DNA from: Symbiodinium natans
Taxonomy: Eukaryota; Sar; Dinophyceae; Suessiales; Symbiodiniaceae
Reading direction: 5' to 3'
DNA: 64,000 bases
Assembly (NCBI GenBank): GCA_905221605.1
Contig: CAJNDS010002170.1
Coordinates: forward strand, 434,001 to 498,000
Part shown: one piece after another, positions 54,928 through 64,000 of the stretch
Numbering within the stretch: position 1 is the stretch's first letter
Layout of the letters: each line of letters starts with the position of its first letter
The notes under the pieces: generated by a model
The model's input: the letters and a program-made list of their open reading frames with translations, nothing else
Database searches by the model: none
What the model was told of the DNA's origin: nothing
Made by a program: the position numbers and the translations under genes

Positions 54928-55564
54928 CTGGAGAATGCTCCCTCAACCCTTCAGGGTTTTGGGTTCAGGATGTTCCCCCTTATACTAGCAGTCCGTAATG
55001 GGGATTGGGTGGGGGTCGCGAGCAGAAGCGAGTGATTTTCGAGGCGTAGAACAAACCGGGGAAACCGCGACGCCAGCTGTGGAGGTAAGGTGTTAGGGTT
55101 CAGGGTTCAGGGTTCAAAATTTAGGGACTACATACGATAGGGTTTGGGGTCTAGGGTTTGGGGTGTAGGATGCACGCAGTGTTTGATGGTTTCGCGGGCG
55201 CACTTAGGTTTTAGGCTTGGGGGTGAGCCCCCAACCCTAAATGCCCTTTTCGCTGGCTCCCCAGCCCCTGATGCCCAAAACCCCTTGACCCTGAGCTGAA
55301 GGAAACGGGTGACGAATCCCTGCGAGAGCCTCAAAGGTTGCTTGTTCAAGGCTTCTCCCCAGCAACTTTGAGCTCAAAGTTTAAGGCTGCAGCCTGTGGA
55401 GCTTACAGGGGAAATTCCCCGAGGCCCTCGACACGCTAATCCCTAAACCCTATCAACCCCATTAACCCCCAAGGCCCCTAAACCCGTATAAGCCGCAAAC
55501 CCAGAACCAGAACTGCAAAAGGCCCGCCTCCCCCCCTCCCCGCCCCGTGCCCCCCCAAAAAGGC

Positions 55565-55612
55565 CTCCTTCTCTGCGCGCTCGACGTCCCGGGTCGCGGA
55601 GTCGAAGTTCAA
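55565..55612 (-). CDS. probable exon, charged helix
   Basis: A 48-base exon of 16 codons reads LNFDSATRDVERAEKE. The acceptor is ACCAG and the donor is GC (GAG then GCCTTT). Confidence 0.65.
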
Positions 55613-55853
55613 CTGGTTCTTTGGGGCGGTTTAGGGTCTAGGGTTCGGGGTTTGGGTGGGATGTTCGTGTGATTAGGTAGTAGGGTTGAGTAGGCCTGAT
55701 TCGTGCCACGACTTTTTAGAAGCTGCAATGACAACCACAAACGGTAGAGCTACCTGCAACAACTCACATAACTTTCCCTTTCAGGGGGTATGTGCCTGTG
55801 GTTTACTACGTACTCTCGCCAAGGCTTCGGTCGTTTGCGGTCCGAACTCGCGC

Positions 55854-55898
55854 CTTCGCAGTCCGAACGCAGCGCTCGGTGTCGCGGACAGCATTGGC
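55854..55898 (-). CDS. probable exon, charged helix
   Basis: A 45-base exon of 15 codons reads ANAVRDTERCVRTAK. The acceptor is CTTCAG and the donor is GC (AAG then GCGCGA). The frame is open on both sides (KQELQ, ARVRTANDR). Confidence 0.7.
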
Positions 55899-55978
55899 CT
55901 GAAGCTCCTGCTTGAAAAAGTACAACTTGTTGTTAGTGTCTTTTTTTGGTTGTTGTCGTATTACTATTGTTATTCTTC

Positions 55979-56340
<362 letters not shown>

Positions 56341-56508
56341 ACTATTAGTACCAGTACGAGGACAAAAGTAAAACCACTGTATAAGAAACCACTGTTTAAG
56401 AAACTGAGCCCCTAGACCCGGGAATATTGGTCGATTTGCGGTTGCCTTCTAGCTAAGAAACTTAGGGTTTCTAAAAAATCCTGCCGCAACACCCCCCGGA
56501 TCTACCCC

Positions 56509-56964
56509 AAAAACGCGCGGGAGTCACATTCTAGAGGTTTTCAGCCCTGAAAAGCTCTAAAACGTGACTCCCCCGCGCCTGCGGCCTGACCCTACCCGAA
56601 AAACGCGCGGGAGTCACATTCTAGAGGTTTTCAGCCCTGAAAAGCTCCAAAACGTGACTCCCCCCTACCCGAAAAACGCGCGGGAGTCACATTCTAGCGG
56701 TTTTCAGCCCTGAAAAGCTCTAAAACGTGACTCCCCTGCGCCTGCGGCCTGACCCTACCCGAAAAACGCGCGGGAGTCACATTCTAGAGGTTTTCAGCCC
56801 TGAAAAGCTCTAAAACGTGACTCCCCCGCGCCTGCGGCCTGACCCTACCCGAAAAACGCGCGGGAGTCACATTCTAGAGGTTTTCAGCCCTGAAAAGCTC
56901 TAAAACGTGACTCCCCCGCGCCTGCGGCCTGACCCTACCCGAAAAACGCGCGGGAGTCACATTC
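56509..56964. repeat. tandem array of a 54-base near-palindrome
   Basis: Five complete hairpin units (56519-56572, 56609-56662, 56682-56735, 56772-56825, 56862-56915) and a sixth cut off after GGGAGTCACATTC at 56964. Each has perfect outer arms GGGAGTCAC/GTGACTCCC and an inner palindrome TTTTCAG/CTGAAAA, with near-complementary sequence between. Units are joined by a GC-rich linker (GCGCCTGCGGCCTGACC...GAAAAACGCGC). Repeat period is 90 bases, but 73 between units 2 and 3, where part of the linker is missing. Units are nearly identical, so amplification is recent. It is not a CRISPR array: the spacers are not unique. Confidence 0.95.
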
Positions 56965-56994
56965 GGGAACCCTTCCCACCGCCATTCCTGGAAC

Positions 56995-57085
56995 ATGGGT
57001 TTGGTCTAGTGGTATAGCGTACTCCCTTAAGAAATTAGTTTAGAAACCAAGCCTACCCTAGGCTCAAACCCCCCCCGGGTACATG
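56995..57085 (+). other. tRNA-related sequence with pol III A and B boxes
   Basis: TGGTCTAGTGG at 57002-57012 fits the tRNA A box exactly. GGCTCAAACCC at 57061-57071 fits the B box except for one base. Spacing of about 59 bases is acceptable. The T stem and acceptor stem do not form, so it is not a working tRNA. More likely it is a tRNA-derived short interspersed element or a tRNA pseudogene. Confidence 0.5.
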
Positions 57086-57398
57086 GGCAATGGAAACTAA
57101 GAAACTTAGGGTACCCTATCGCCGGAAAACCGTTTTCTTATACAGCGTTTTTACTGTAGCAACAACGACTACTACTACGAGCTTGGAGTTTCAGGCCGGG
57201 GACAATGGGGAAGGTTCAAACCAAAAGTCCCTGAAACCTAAACATTCCCAAGCCTTCAAGCACAAACATCCCCAAACCTCAGAACCGTAAAGCTTCAACA
57301 TCCCTCCCCAAGCCCAAAGCACTTATGTTGACAAAGGAAGACCTGGTGTCCCGCAAAAATTTGTTTAACGGGGTTAGGGTTAAAGGGCTTTGTCCCCT

Positions 57399-57505
57399 TC
57401 CCCGAGATGCTGCCAAGTCCTTCATGTCTTCAGTGGCCTGAAGCAGCTGCAGTTGACAGTGGTCAAAGTGGCATTCAACTCGAAAACTCGTTTCAGGCTC
57501 TAGGT
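57399..57505 (-). CDS. probable exon
   Basis: The frame reads RVECHFDHCQLQLLQATEDM, then KDLAASR. A 24-base exon ATEDMKDL between CTTCAG and a GC donor is the minimal reading. Confidence 0.5.
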
Positions 57506-57662
57506 CAGCCGGCATCCCATGACGTTCTGCTACACTGTGAGGAATTAACGGCCACCTGCGAGGGGATCCTCGAGATGTCTGGGCAGCATCAGAATTACGA
57601 AAACTGAGTCTTTGTACTGTCTGATAGAACGTGGGCGCATAGAGGTGGGGGTGGGGGGTGGC

Positions 57663-57711
57663 GGGGGGGGGGGGGGGGGGGGGCAGCACATATATATATA
57701 TATATATATAT
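57663..57711. repeat. G-run followed by AT microsatellite
   Basis: About 21 G, a short CAGCACA link, then TA units. Confidence 0.9.
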
Positions 57712-57861
57712 GTAATATTTCCGGAACAGGAATCAAAAGCATATGTGTATATATGCATATATGCACACGTATATACAGAGTCTTTATTCAAAGTATGTGT
57801 ATAAATAAATATATGTCTACACTAGCTCAGGGCTGATTGTATCTCTCTAATCTCAGCCCGC

Positions 57862-57924
57862 CTCCAGGGCCAGAGGAGCTGCGAGGATGGCGATGCGCTC
57901 GATCTCGTCCTCGGAGTGAGCGAC
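57862..57924 (-). CDS. probable exon, acidic helix
   Basis: A 63-base exon of 21 codons reads VAHSEDEIERIAILAAPLAL, then E. The acceptor is TCCCAG before GTC and the donor is GC (GAG then GCGGGC). Another frame is also open (proline/serine-rich). Confidence 0.65.
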
Positions 57925-58676
57925 CTGGGAACGGCTGCTTTCGGGGGCGGAGAGGGCACCGATGGCTCAGGGATTTTCTTTTGGGGCGCGAATAGGCCTC
58001 GGGAAGTCTCTTAAGAGAGCTCCTGCTTCCAGTCCAGGGCTTCGAGTTTTGAGGCTCGGGCTTGGTCAGGAGTTTCTGCTTCTGCTGTTGGGCGAAGGGG
58101 TGGTGGCAGTGGGTGTGGTGGGGGGGTTGACTTTCAGGTATAGAAGGGCACATCATAGGAGATGTTTTGGACCAATGAGCATGTCAGTTAAGTTGTGGGT
58201 TTGGGTCTCAGGGTTGGGTGGAGAGTCGAGGTTGGATTTCTGGGATCTGGCGGTTTCAAAAGGGTAGGCGTTGTGCGATGGATGCCCTCCCTCCATTCCG
58301 GATGAGGAATTGATGGCCTCTTTCCGTCGTCGGAGAGTTTCTGCTAGGCTCCAACCGGTTGAAAGGTGTTCAGAGCTGAGGGGGCCATACCCTCACTTCT
58401 TTTCATTGTTTGTTAAGGTGCATTCCTTGACAAAAGGGACGTTGGGCTATCTCTGGAAACGGGTCTAAGCGCAACAGCCCAGAGCCCTCAAGGCCCTAAA
58501 CATTCCGCCAGGCATCCTTCTGGTCCAAGCTTTGGAGAAGGCCTTCTATGTGGCTGGTGTCCTCGGAACAGACATGGCCGCGAGTCCGATGGCATGGTTT
58601 CGGTTTGGGGGGCTTTGACTCGTCGTGATTCTTATGAGAGAGAGATATATATATATATACATACAACTCGATTAGA

Positions 58677-58678
58677 TT

Positions 58679-58709
<31 letters not shown>
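58677..58709. repeat. T12-G21 composite homopolymer
   Basis: The reverse complement of a C21-A12 block, preceded by an AT microsatellite at about 58646. Confidence 0.95.
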
Positions 58710-59811
58710 CATAGGGTTTGGGGGTGCAGGGGTGGCGAGTTTTCTCGGGGGCTTTAGGAACCCAATTCTTCGGCTTACCTTAAACCTTGAATCCTAGCCC
58801 TAGAGGGTCTGAGGCCAACTTGCGTGTGGAGGACCAAAAGGAGAGCCGATAGCCAGTCATCTCAACACACCTTCCCCGAGCCTACTTATAATCTTGAAAA
58901 AATGTGGAAGCGAGGGTGGAGAGGGTGGAGAGGGATGTAAGGTAAAGGATGGTAAAGGAGGGTGAAACATTAGGGTTATAGAGGTTCTGGGGGTTATGTT
59001 TATGGTGTGGGGATGTGGGTTCAGGACTTCCGTAAACTTTACCCCATGAACCCCAGTTTCCGTGTGCCTGCTCCGCAGGCGCAGGCGGTGCCTGGGACTT
59101 CGTCTCAGGGACCAAGGTTCTCAAAGCACCAGGAAACGACCACAACATCTTGAGCTTCGGTACATCTCGAATCCCCCCAAAACAGATAATGTCGAAGAAC
59201 CTCAAAACATCCCAAACATCCCGCGACGACCTGCATGAGCGCAACTCGCCCTCACACCACGAACCCTGACGAAACCCCATGAACCAAAACCGCTGGTGAA
59301 GCCTGAAGCCCTAAACAGTGAAACCTCTAAATCCGATCCCCCAAGCCGAGCCAGCTGTCGACATCCCATACAACTATAAACCTAAACATGAATACGCTCC
59401 AAAGCTCTGCTTTCAATGCCCTATGAAGCTTGCAAAGCTCCACGCCCCATGCTCGCAAACTTAAACGCTGAAACTGTCTATCTCCACATAGCATATAAGC
59501 CAGCCCAAGACCCGAACCTCCCTGGACATCCCAAACAAATTCAACCCACAAATCTACAGACCAGACCCTAAAGGCCCTGAACCCTATACCCCCAGGATCA
59601 CCAGCCCCCAAAACGCTTTAAGCCCTGCCCCCCAACATACTAAGCCCGCAACCCCCGAGGCCCTGAACCCTATGCCCCTCAGGACCACAGGCCCCCAAAT
59701 GCTGTAAGCCTTTGTTCCAAAACATCCTAAGCTCCTCATGCCCCTAAACCATCCACAGAAGGGATCAGAGAGAAGGTGGTACAAACACACTCCACTCATC
59801 CACCAATACTA

Positions 59812-59886
59812 ACCCCTAAACCCACAAACCCCTAAACCCCAAACCCCTAAACCCCAAATCCCTAAACCCCTTAACCCTGAACCCTA
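59812..59886 (-). repeat. degenerate interstitial telomere-type array
   Basis: About ten CCCTAAA-like units with CCCCAAA and CCCTGAA variants. It ends next to the exon at 59908. Confidence 0.9.
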
Positions 59887-59907
59887 CACTCCCAGGGGGT
59901 TCCGGGC

Positions 59908-59949
59908 CTTGGCCTCCTCGGCCAGCTCTTCTTCGGCACTTCGCCGCGC
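59908..59949 (-). CDS. micro-exon, coiled coil
   Basis: A 42-base exon of 14 codons reads ARRSAEEELAEEAK. The acceptor is CGCAG and the donor is GC (AAG then GCCCGG). Confidence 0.7.
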
Positions 59950-60540
59950 CTGCGGCTGGGGCTCGGGTTTAGGGGTTTTTTAGGGCTTTGTTAGGTGTTG
60001 CTAAGGTTTTTTTCTTTTTTTATGGGCTTGTTTAAGGGCTTTTAAGGGGCTTCTAGGGGCTTGAAGGGTTTTTAGGGGGGTGTTTTTTTTTCTCGGGGTT
60101 TCTAAGGGTTTTAAAGGGTGTTTGGGGAGGGGAGAGGTGATAAAACCCAAGAAAGAATGTCATGAGGGCTTATAAAGGGTATAAGAAAACGGTGCGAAGA
60201 GAGAGAAACCTTGAGCACCGAATCGAGGCTTGGGGCTTAGGGGGGTTTGGCGTCTAGGATACCAACACCCACCCTGTGCACATGTGGGTGTTGAGGGTTG
60301 AGGGGTTTAGGGGTCATTGTAGGGTTTAATTTGTTTAGTTTCGGCTTACGGGCACTATGCAATTGACCGATAGGGCATACCGGTACCCCAGATGAAAATA
60401 CGAGGTTTGGAGGGGCACAGGGCGTTCTTGGATTTAGCCACTAGTTTTCCCTTTCGGCTTGTGAAGTTTAACTCTTTCGCAGACATGCATCATTTGGTGT
60501 CAGATTGCAACTTTTTTGCCTCCATCAGTCATCCCCAGAA

Positions 60541-60562
60541 CCCCCCCCCCCCCCCCCCCCCA
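60541..60562 (+). repeat. C22 homopolymer
   Basis: Starts an A/C-rich stretch that runs to about 60810. Confidence 0.95.
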
Positions 60563-60915
60563 ACAGAGCGCACAAAGCCCAAGAGTTGAGAAGCCACCAA
60601 AGAAGGCCGTGCAAGGGCCAAGAAGCCAAGAAGCCGAAAGCCAAACCGGCCAACGGCAAAAGGGGAAACAACGGAAAGCAGAACATGGAAGCGACATCAC
60701 ACACGCGAAGACAAAAAACACCACATAGCCACACCAGCTGAAGGCAAACAGTGGGAAGCAAACAAACAAAACAGCAGAACAATAACAAGAAACACCAATC
60801 GGAAAGCATTTAGGGTGCTCTATACTCCACCCCTACACTACAAGCCCCAACACACCTTCTGGTACAAGCCCCAACTCACCTTCTGGGGGGGCTTCGGGAG
60901 CTGCAGGGCTCCTGC

Positions 60916-60954
60916 CTTTGCGCGGATCTGGGCAGCCAAGGCCTTGATTTTGGC
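60916..60954 (-). CDS. micro-exon, coiled coil
   Basis: A 39-base exon of 13 codons reads AKIKALAAQIRAK. The acceptor is GCGAG and the donor is GC (AAG then GCAGGA). The frame is open on both sides (LGILVHLTRE, AGALQLPKP). Confidence 0.7.
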
Positions 60955-61485
60955 CTCGCGCGTCAAGTGCACGAGAATCCCGAGCTGTCTGAGGGTTAAG
61001 GGGGTTTGGGGTCTACACAAGGCTGGGAGGTTTCTTCCTAGACCCCATGAACCCTAAGAACCCTCTAGAGCCATCCAAGACGCGAGGTCCTGAAGCCCTT
61101 ATGTGGGGCAGAGGCCCCACCAAAGTGAGAACACGAGCTTATAATTTTGGGGGTTCAGGGTCTGCTATTTGTAGAGTACATACAATGCAAGAATGTGACA
61201 AAAGAAAGTATATTCCTCTACTTGGATGGTGGACGAACATCTCGGACGACAGTCCATGGACCTGATTAAACACCAACCCCAAACAAACCTCTTCCCGGTG
61301 CATCTGCATAGCAAGAACCCGATGCAGATGTGCAGAATGCTTTAGGATATGACGTTCGGTGAGTTGAAGCCACCGTCATCCTTCCTAAATCAGGTGCTGG
61401 CGCTGTCATACTTGAAACGCCCCAAAGCTTGTAAAATTGTAAAACCCAAGGTGCAAACCCGAAACCCGCTGCGGACCCCTGGGAC

Positions 61486-61542
61486 CTGGCGGTCCGGATC
61501 CTGCGCCGCACGGCTGGGCTCAGGCGCCTCTTGCTTCACCGC
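61486..61542 (-). CDS. probable exon, acidic
   Basis: A 57-base exon of 19 codons reads AVKQEAPEPSRAAQDPDRQ. It follows a strong pyrimidine tract and CTTGAG acceptor, and ends at a GT donor (CAG then GTCCCA). Confidence 0.7.
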
Positions 61543-61689
61543 CTCAAGGGGGAAAAGAGAGGAGGGGGAGAGGGCACTGTCTACTCTACCCTCAGTATCC
61601 TGAAAACTGTGTTCTGAACGATTCAGTTTTTGTTTGCATCCCTTGACAAGGTTCCTACATAACTAAGACGATAAACAAATTCAACCTAC

Positions 61690-61722
61690 ATACAGGTATA
61701 TATATATATATATATATATGTA
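61690..61722. repeat. AT microsatellite
   Basis: TA units in an intron. Confidence 0.9.
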
Positions 61723-61908
61723 AAGATCCCAGAGAGGAAAGTCCTCCAAAATAGGGTGTGCAACCCTCCGCTTGTGAACTGTGGGGGCGCCTGCAGGGGC
61801 CGGCGCAAGCTGGCGGCCTTTGCGGCGTGGGAAGAGGCATTTGGGTTTCAGCGCGTGTGTCCTTTGTTTTGGACTTAGTTCGGGGTTGATGAGTCTTTAC
61901 GTAATCTC

Positions 61909-62112
61909 TTATAATAGACCCAAAGTGAAGGGAAATGCTTCACCTGTCGTTGTTGATTCCATCAGGTGGCTTTTTGCCGCAAGGTCGACGGCGACAGATT
62001 GGCCGACGGCCGTGGGGCAGCATCCTACAAGAGGCTTCAACTGGTGTAACTTCATCTGCTGCCAGGCGCTCCCGATTGACATGAAGTTGGGGTGCGGGTG
62101 CATTTCCAAGGT
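61909..62112 (-). CDS. possible coding fragment, strand uncertain
   Basis: This region has no telomere words. The minus frame reads EMHPHPNFMSIGSAWQQMKL, later SVAVDLAAKSHLMESTTTG. The plus strand is equally open (VVVDSIRWLFAARSTATDW). It may be an intronless gene remnant; I cannot choose the strand safely. Confidence 0.3.
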   Translation of the reverse strand, partial: TLEMHPHPNFMSIGSAWQQMKLHQLKPLVGCCPTAVGQSVAVDLAAKSHLMESTTTGEAFPFTLGLL

Positions 62113-63637
62113 GTGATCTGAACGGCAAGGTGGATTCGCAACAAATGCTGCAGTATTCGACTTCCAATATCCAGGTATGCTCCGCAGGACGGATGCTCAG
62201 GGGTGGGGGGTACTCGAGGAACTCTGTGGGAATCTGCGCAATACGTACTCTGCGGGTCTCGCGGCATCTGCAAGTGTGCACTCCAGGAAATCACACGGAC
62301 TTCGAACTTATCGAATGTCAGCCCAGAGCCAAACCCCTCTCCGTCCCAGGTCCTCGAAGCTCATCGTGGTGCCCTGGTGCTTTGGGGCTGGGGCTTCTGA
62401 GGGCTTATCATACCAGGGTTCGAGCTTTTGGGGGTTTAGCCCTGAGCCGCGAATCTACAAGTGTGCGAGGCTGGAGACTTTCGTCAGCAAGCTCGTGTGG
62501 CCATGCCCCAGGACCCCATGGCTTCCAATCTCCCTTGCGGCTTGCAGAACAATGCAACCTGAAGGGCCCATGGTCTCCCGACAGAGTCACGACTCACTAC
62601 ACCGGCTTTCCTTATAAACCTTGGCAAGCCTGCTAGCCCTAGCAATCCTAATCGCTCAGCCTTTTGCAGGGGCTTTTCGAGGTCTGGACCCCTGAGCCTT
62701 CAACAGCCATAGCAATCAGAAAAACGATCTCCGGGGCTGTAGCTTCCTGGTTCGTGGAAGGGATTTCGGGACTAAGCTGCCCTCCATAGTAATACAGGTG
62801 GCAAGAACCAGCAGCAAGGAAGCCTTTAACCCTTTAAGCCTGTTTTGGGCCATGGAAAGGGCTTCGCGTAGCAGCCTGCAGAACTTTAGTTTACACTTGT
62901 TGCCTAGGAAGCAGCCACCTTTTGGGGGTCTTGGGGTGGAGGTCCTGTAGGAATTTGGAAGATTAAGGGAGATTTAGGAGGGTTTGGGGGTTTCGATGGG
63001 TTTAGGGGTCTGGGGGCCATCAAGGTGCTACTCTCCCAACCCTCAGGCCTCCAAGTCGGGGATCGAAGGGCGGCCCACAGAGCAGGCAAAGCTTCGGTGT
63101 ATGCAGGATGCTACAAGGGCTTCAGGCTTGAGGTGGGGTTGGGGGTTCAGGGTTTGGGGTTCTAGGGTTGGGGGCTCAGGGTCTAGAATGTCGGGTAGGT
63201 GGGGTTGGTGTGGATCGGCTGGCCGCGGCTGCGTGAAGCTACACCCTACTAGTGATCTCTATGAGTCTACCATGTTTTGCAGGTTTTACCCTATATTCTG
63301 ATTCTGACCTACTTATTTGGAGGGGTTTTTGAGCTCACACAGGTGACCTCCGAAACCCGAGATCTCCTAGACTGGATGGGCTGAAGCCTTGTGTCTACCC
63401 AGTTGCCATGTGACCTGCAAGCCGCGACGGCTAAAAATCACGCATCAGTTCTCGCAGCTTTCGGCGCTTCGGGATCTTTGCGAGGGTGCCTTTTAAACCC
63501 TTAGAAAGATTCTCTCCCAGCTTCGCCTAAGCGAAGGGGAACTATGAAGGAGCACATGGTTCACTGGCAAGCTTGAGTGGGATCGACAGGGATTCGGGTG
63601 CTGACATGCAGGGTTTAGGAGTTCAGGGTTTGAAGGA

Positions 63638-63765
63638 TCCAGGTGCGCAATGAAGCTGTCCCAGGCCACGTGGCCCTCGACCCTGTCTAGTAAGAAATAG
63701 AACATGGCTTGCAAGGAGTCACAGGGGAGATATGTCTGCAAATATGATGTCAAGGACCGCTGAAA
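63638..63765 (-). CDS. probable exon, unknown protein
   Basis: Reads TYLPCDSLQAMFYFLLDRVE, then GHVAWDSFIAHLDPSN, after a TTGCAG acceptor (RSLTSYLQ precedes it in frame). A GA donor may follow AHL. It looks like ordinary helical protein. Confidence 0.55.
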
Positions 63766-63819
63766 GGCAGTATTTGTTCAGCTGCCCGAGTTCCCAAGAT
63801 TTGACCCCCCCACCCCCAT

Positions 63820-63875
63820 ATGCCCTCCAAGCATGTCAGGAGCGACCCCCAGTGGCGTGCAAAATCGTGCAAATC
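63820..63875 (-). CDS. possible short exon
   Basis: Reads DLHDFARHWGSLLTCLE after a GTTTAG acceptor. It lies just upstream (in the sense of transcription) of the exon at 63638. Confidence 0.4.
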
Positions 63876-64000
63876 TAAACACCGATTGGGACCCTCGGTC
63901 CCAAACTCTAAGCCCTTGTGCCAAGCACAAATCTTGGAACCCTGAAACCTCAAGGCCTGCAAAAACCGTTTGACATCGTTTGACCATGGACACCACCATA

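Larger units (their letters stand above)
57930..59890. other. long presumed intron, G-rich half then C-rich half
   Basis: The plus strand is G-rich to about 58750 and mainly C-rich from about 59280 to 59890, with telomere-like words of opposite orientation in the two halves. Between lie a Lys/Pro-containing open stretch (minus, about 59040-59165) and plus-strand frames near 58271-58468 that I do not call. Confidence 0.45.

Noticed and set aside
56509-56964. CRISPR array
   Set aside because: Repeats are palindromes joined by the same linker each time, with no unique spacers and no cas genes, in a eukaryotic setting.
58500-58610. Coding stretch near 58520-58580
   Set aside because: Readable on both strands (LLVQALEKAFYVAG plus; HIEGLLQSLDQKDAW minus) with a plausible acceptor on each; strand cannot be decided.
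62130-62636. 168-codon plus-strand open frame
   Set aside because: Overlapping frames on both strands are open; no domain or composition favours this one.

Overview
The window looks like nuclear DNA of a dinoflagellate. Four signs point that way. (1) Telomere-type heptamers (TTTAGGG and the variant TTCAGGG) occur throughout the non-coding DNA. (2) Coding is broken into many very short exons, often 24-110 bases, with acceptors of the form AG followed by G and donors that are often GC or GA instead of GT; this splice pattern has been reported for Symbiodinium-type genomes. (3) Nearly every supportable coding piece lies on the minus strand, as expected for the long one-way gene blocks of dinoflagellates. 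(4) Several exons resemble a repeated SH3-like module that I remember from dinoflagellate proteins. I cannot name the species. There are no rRNA genes, no convincing tRNA and no prokaryotic features.

Layout, all on the minus strand unless stated. 2.2-5 kb: scattered exon candidates and an AT-rich island with GC-clamped hairpins. 5.2-8.9 kb: a class I peptide chain release factor of RF1 type (organelle-type translation termination), cut into at least nine exons that can be followed codon by codon through its VHRVQRVP, HTSTATVA and GGQ motifs. 9.6-12.8 kb: short helical exons. 15.1-16.2 kb: an uninterrupted gene joining a DUF3841 domain to a PDZ-like domain. 18.9-26.7 kb: sparse exons. 27-31 kb: exons resembling the SH3-like module. 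31.5-36 kb: more helical exons and a second AT-rich hairpin island. 36.3-37.6 kb: an intronless SF3/D5-like helicase ATPase with an altered Walker A and a frameshift. 38.3-39.1 kb: an extreme C-rich tract. 39-42.4 kb: a few exons. 46.5-61.5 kb: a dense series of Lys/Glu/Ala-rich exons, possibly one very large coiled-coil gene. 63.6-63.9 kb: two more exon candidates.

The rest is intron or intergenic DNA full of telomere-like words, homopolymer runs (up to G39 and C47), a 354-base GT array, a 360-base TAG array and, at 56.5-57.0 kb, a tandem array of a 54-base near-palindrome. Introns often have one G-rich and one C-rich half, so an intron could fold back on itself.

Exon calls were made by eye from reading frame, composition and splice-site form. 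Apart from the release factor, the DUF3841 gene and the helicase-like gene they are not backed by recognised families, and some will be wrong: convincing-looking open stretches also occur inside the release-factor introns.
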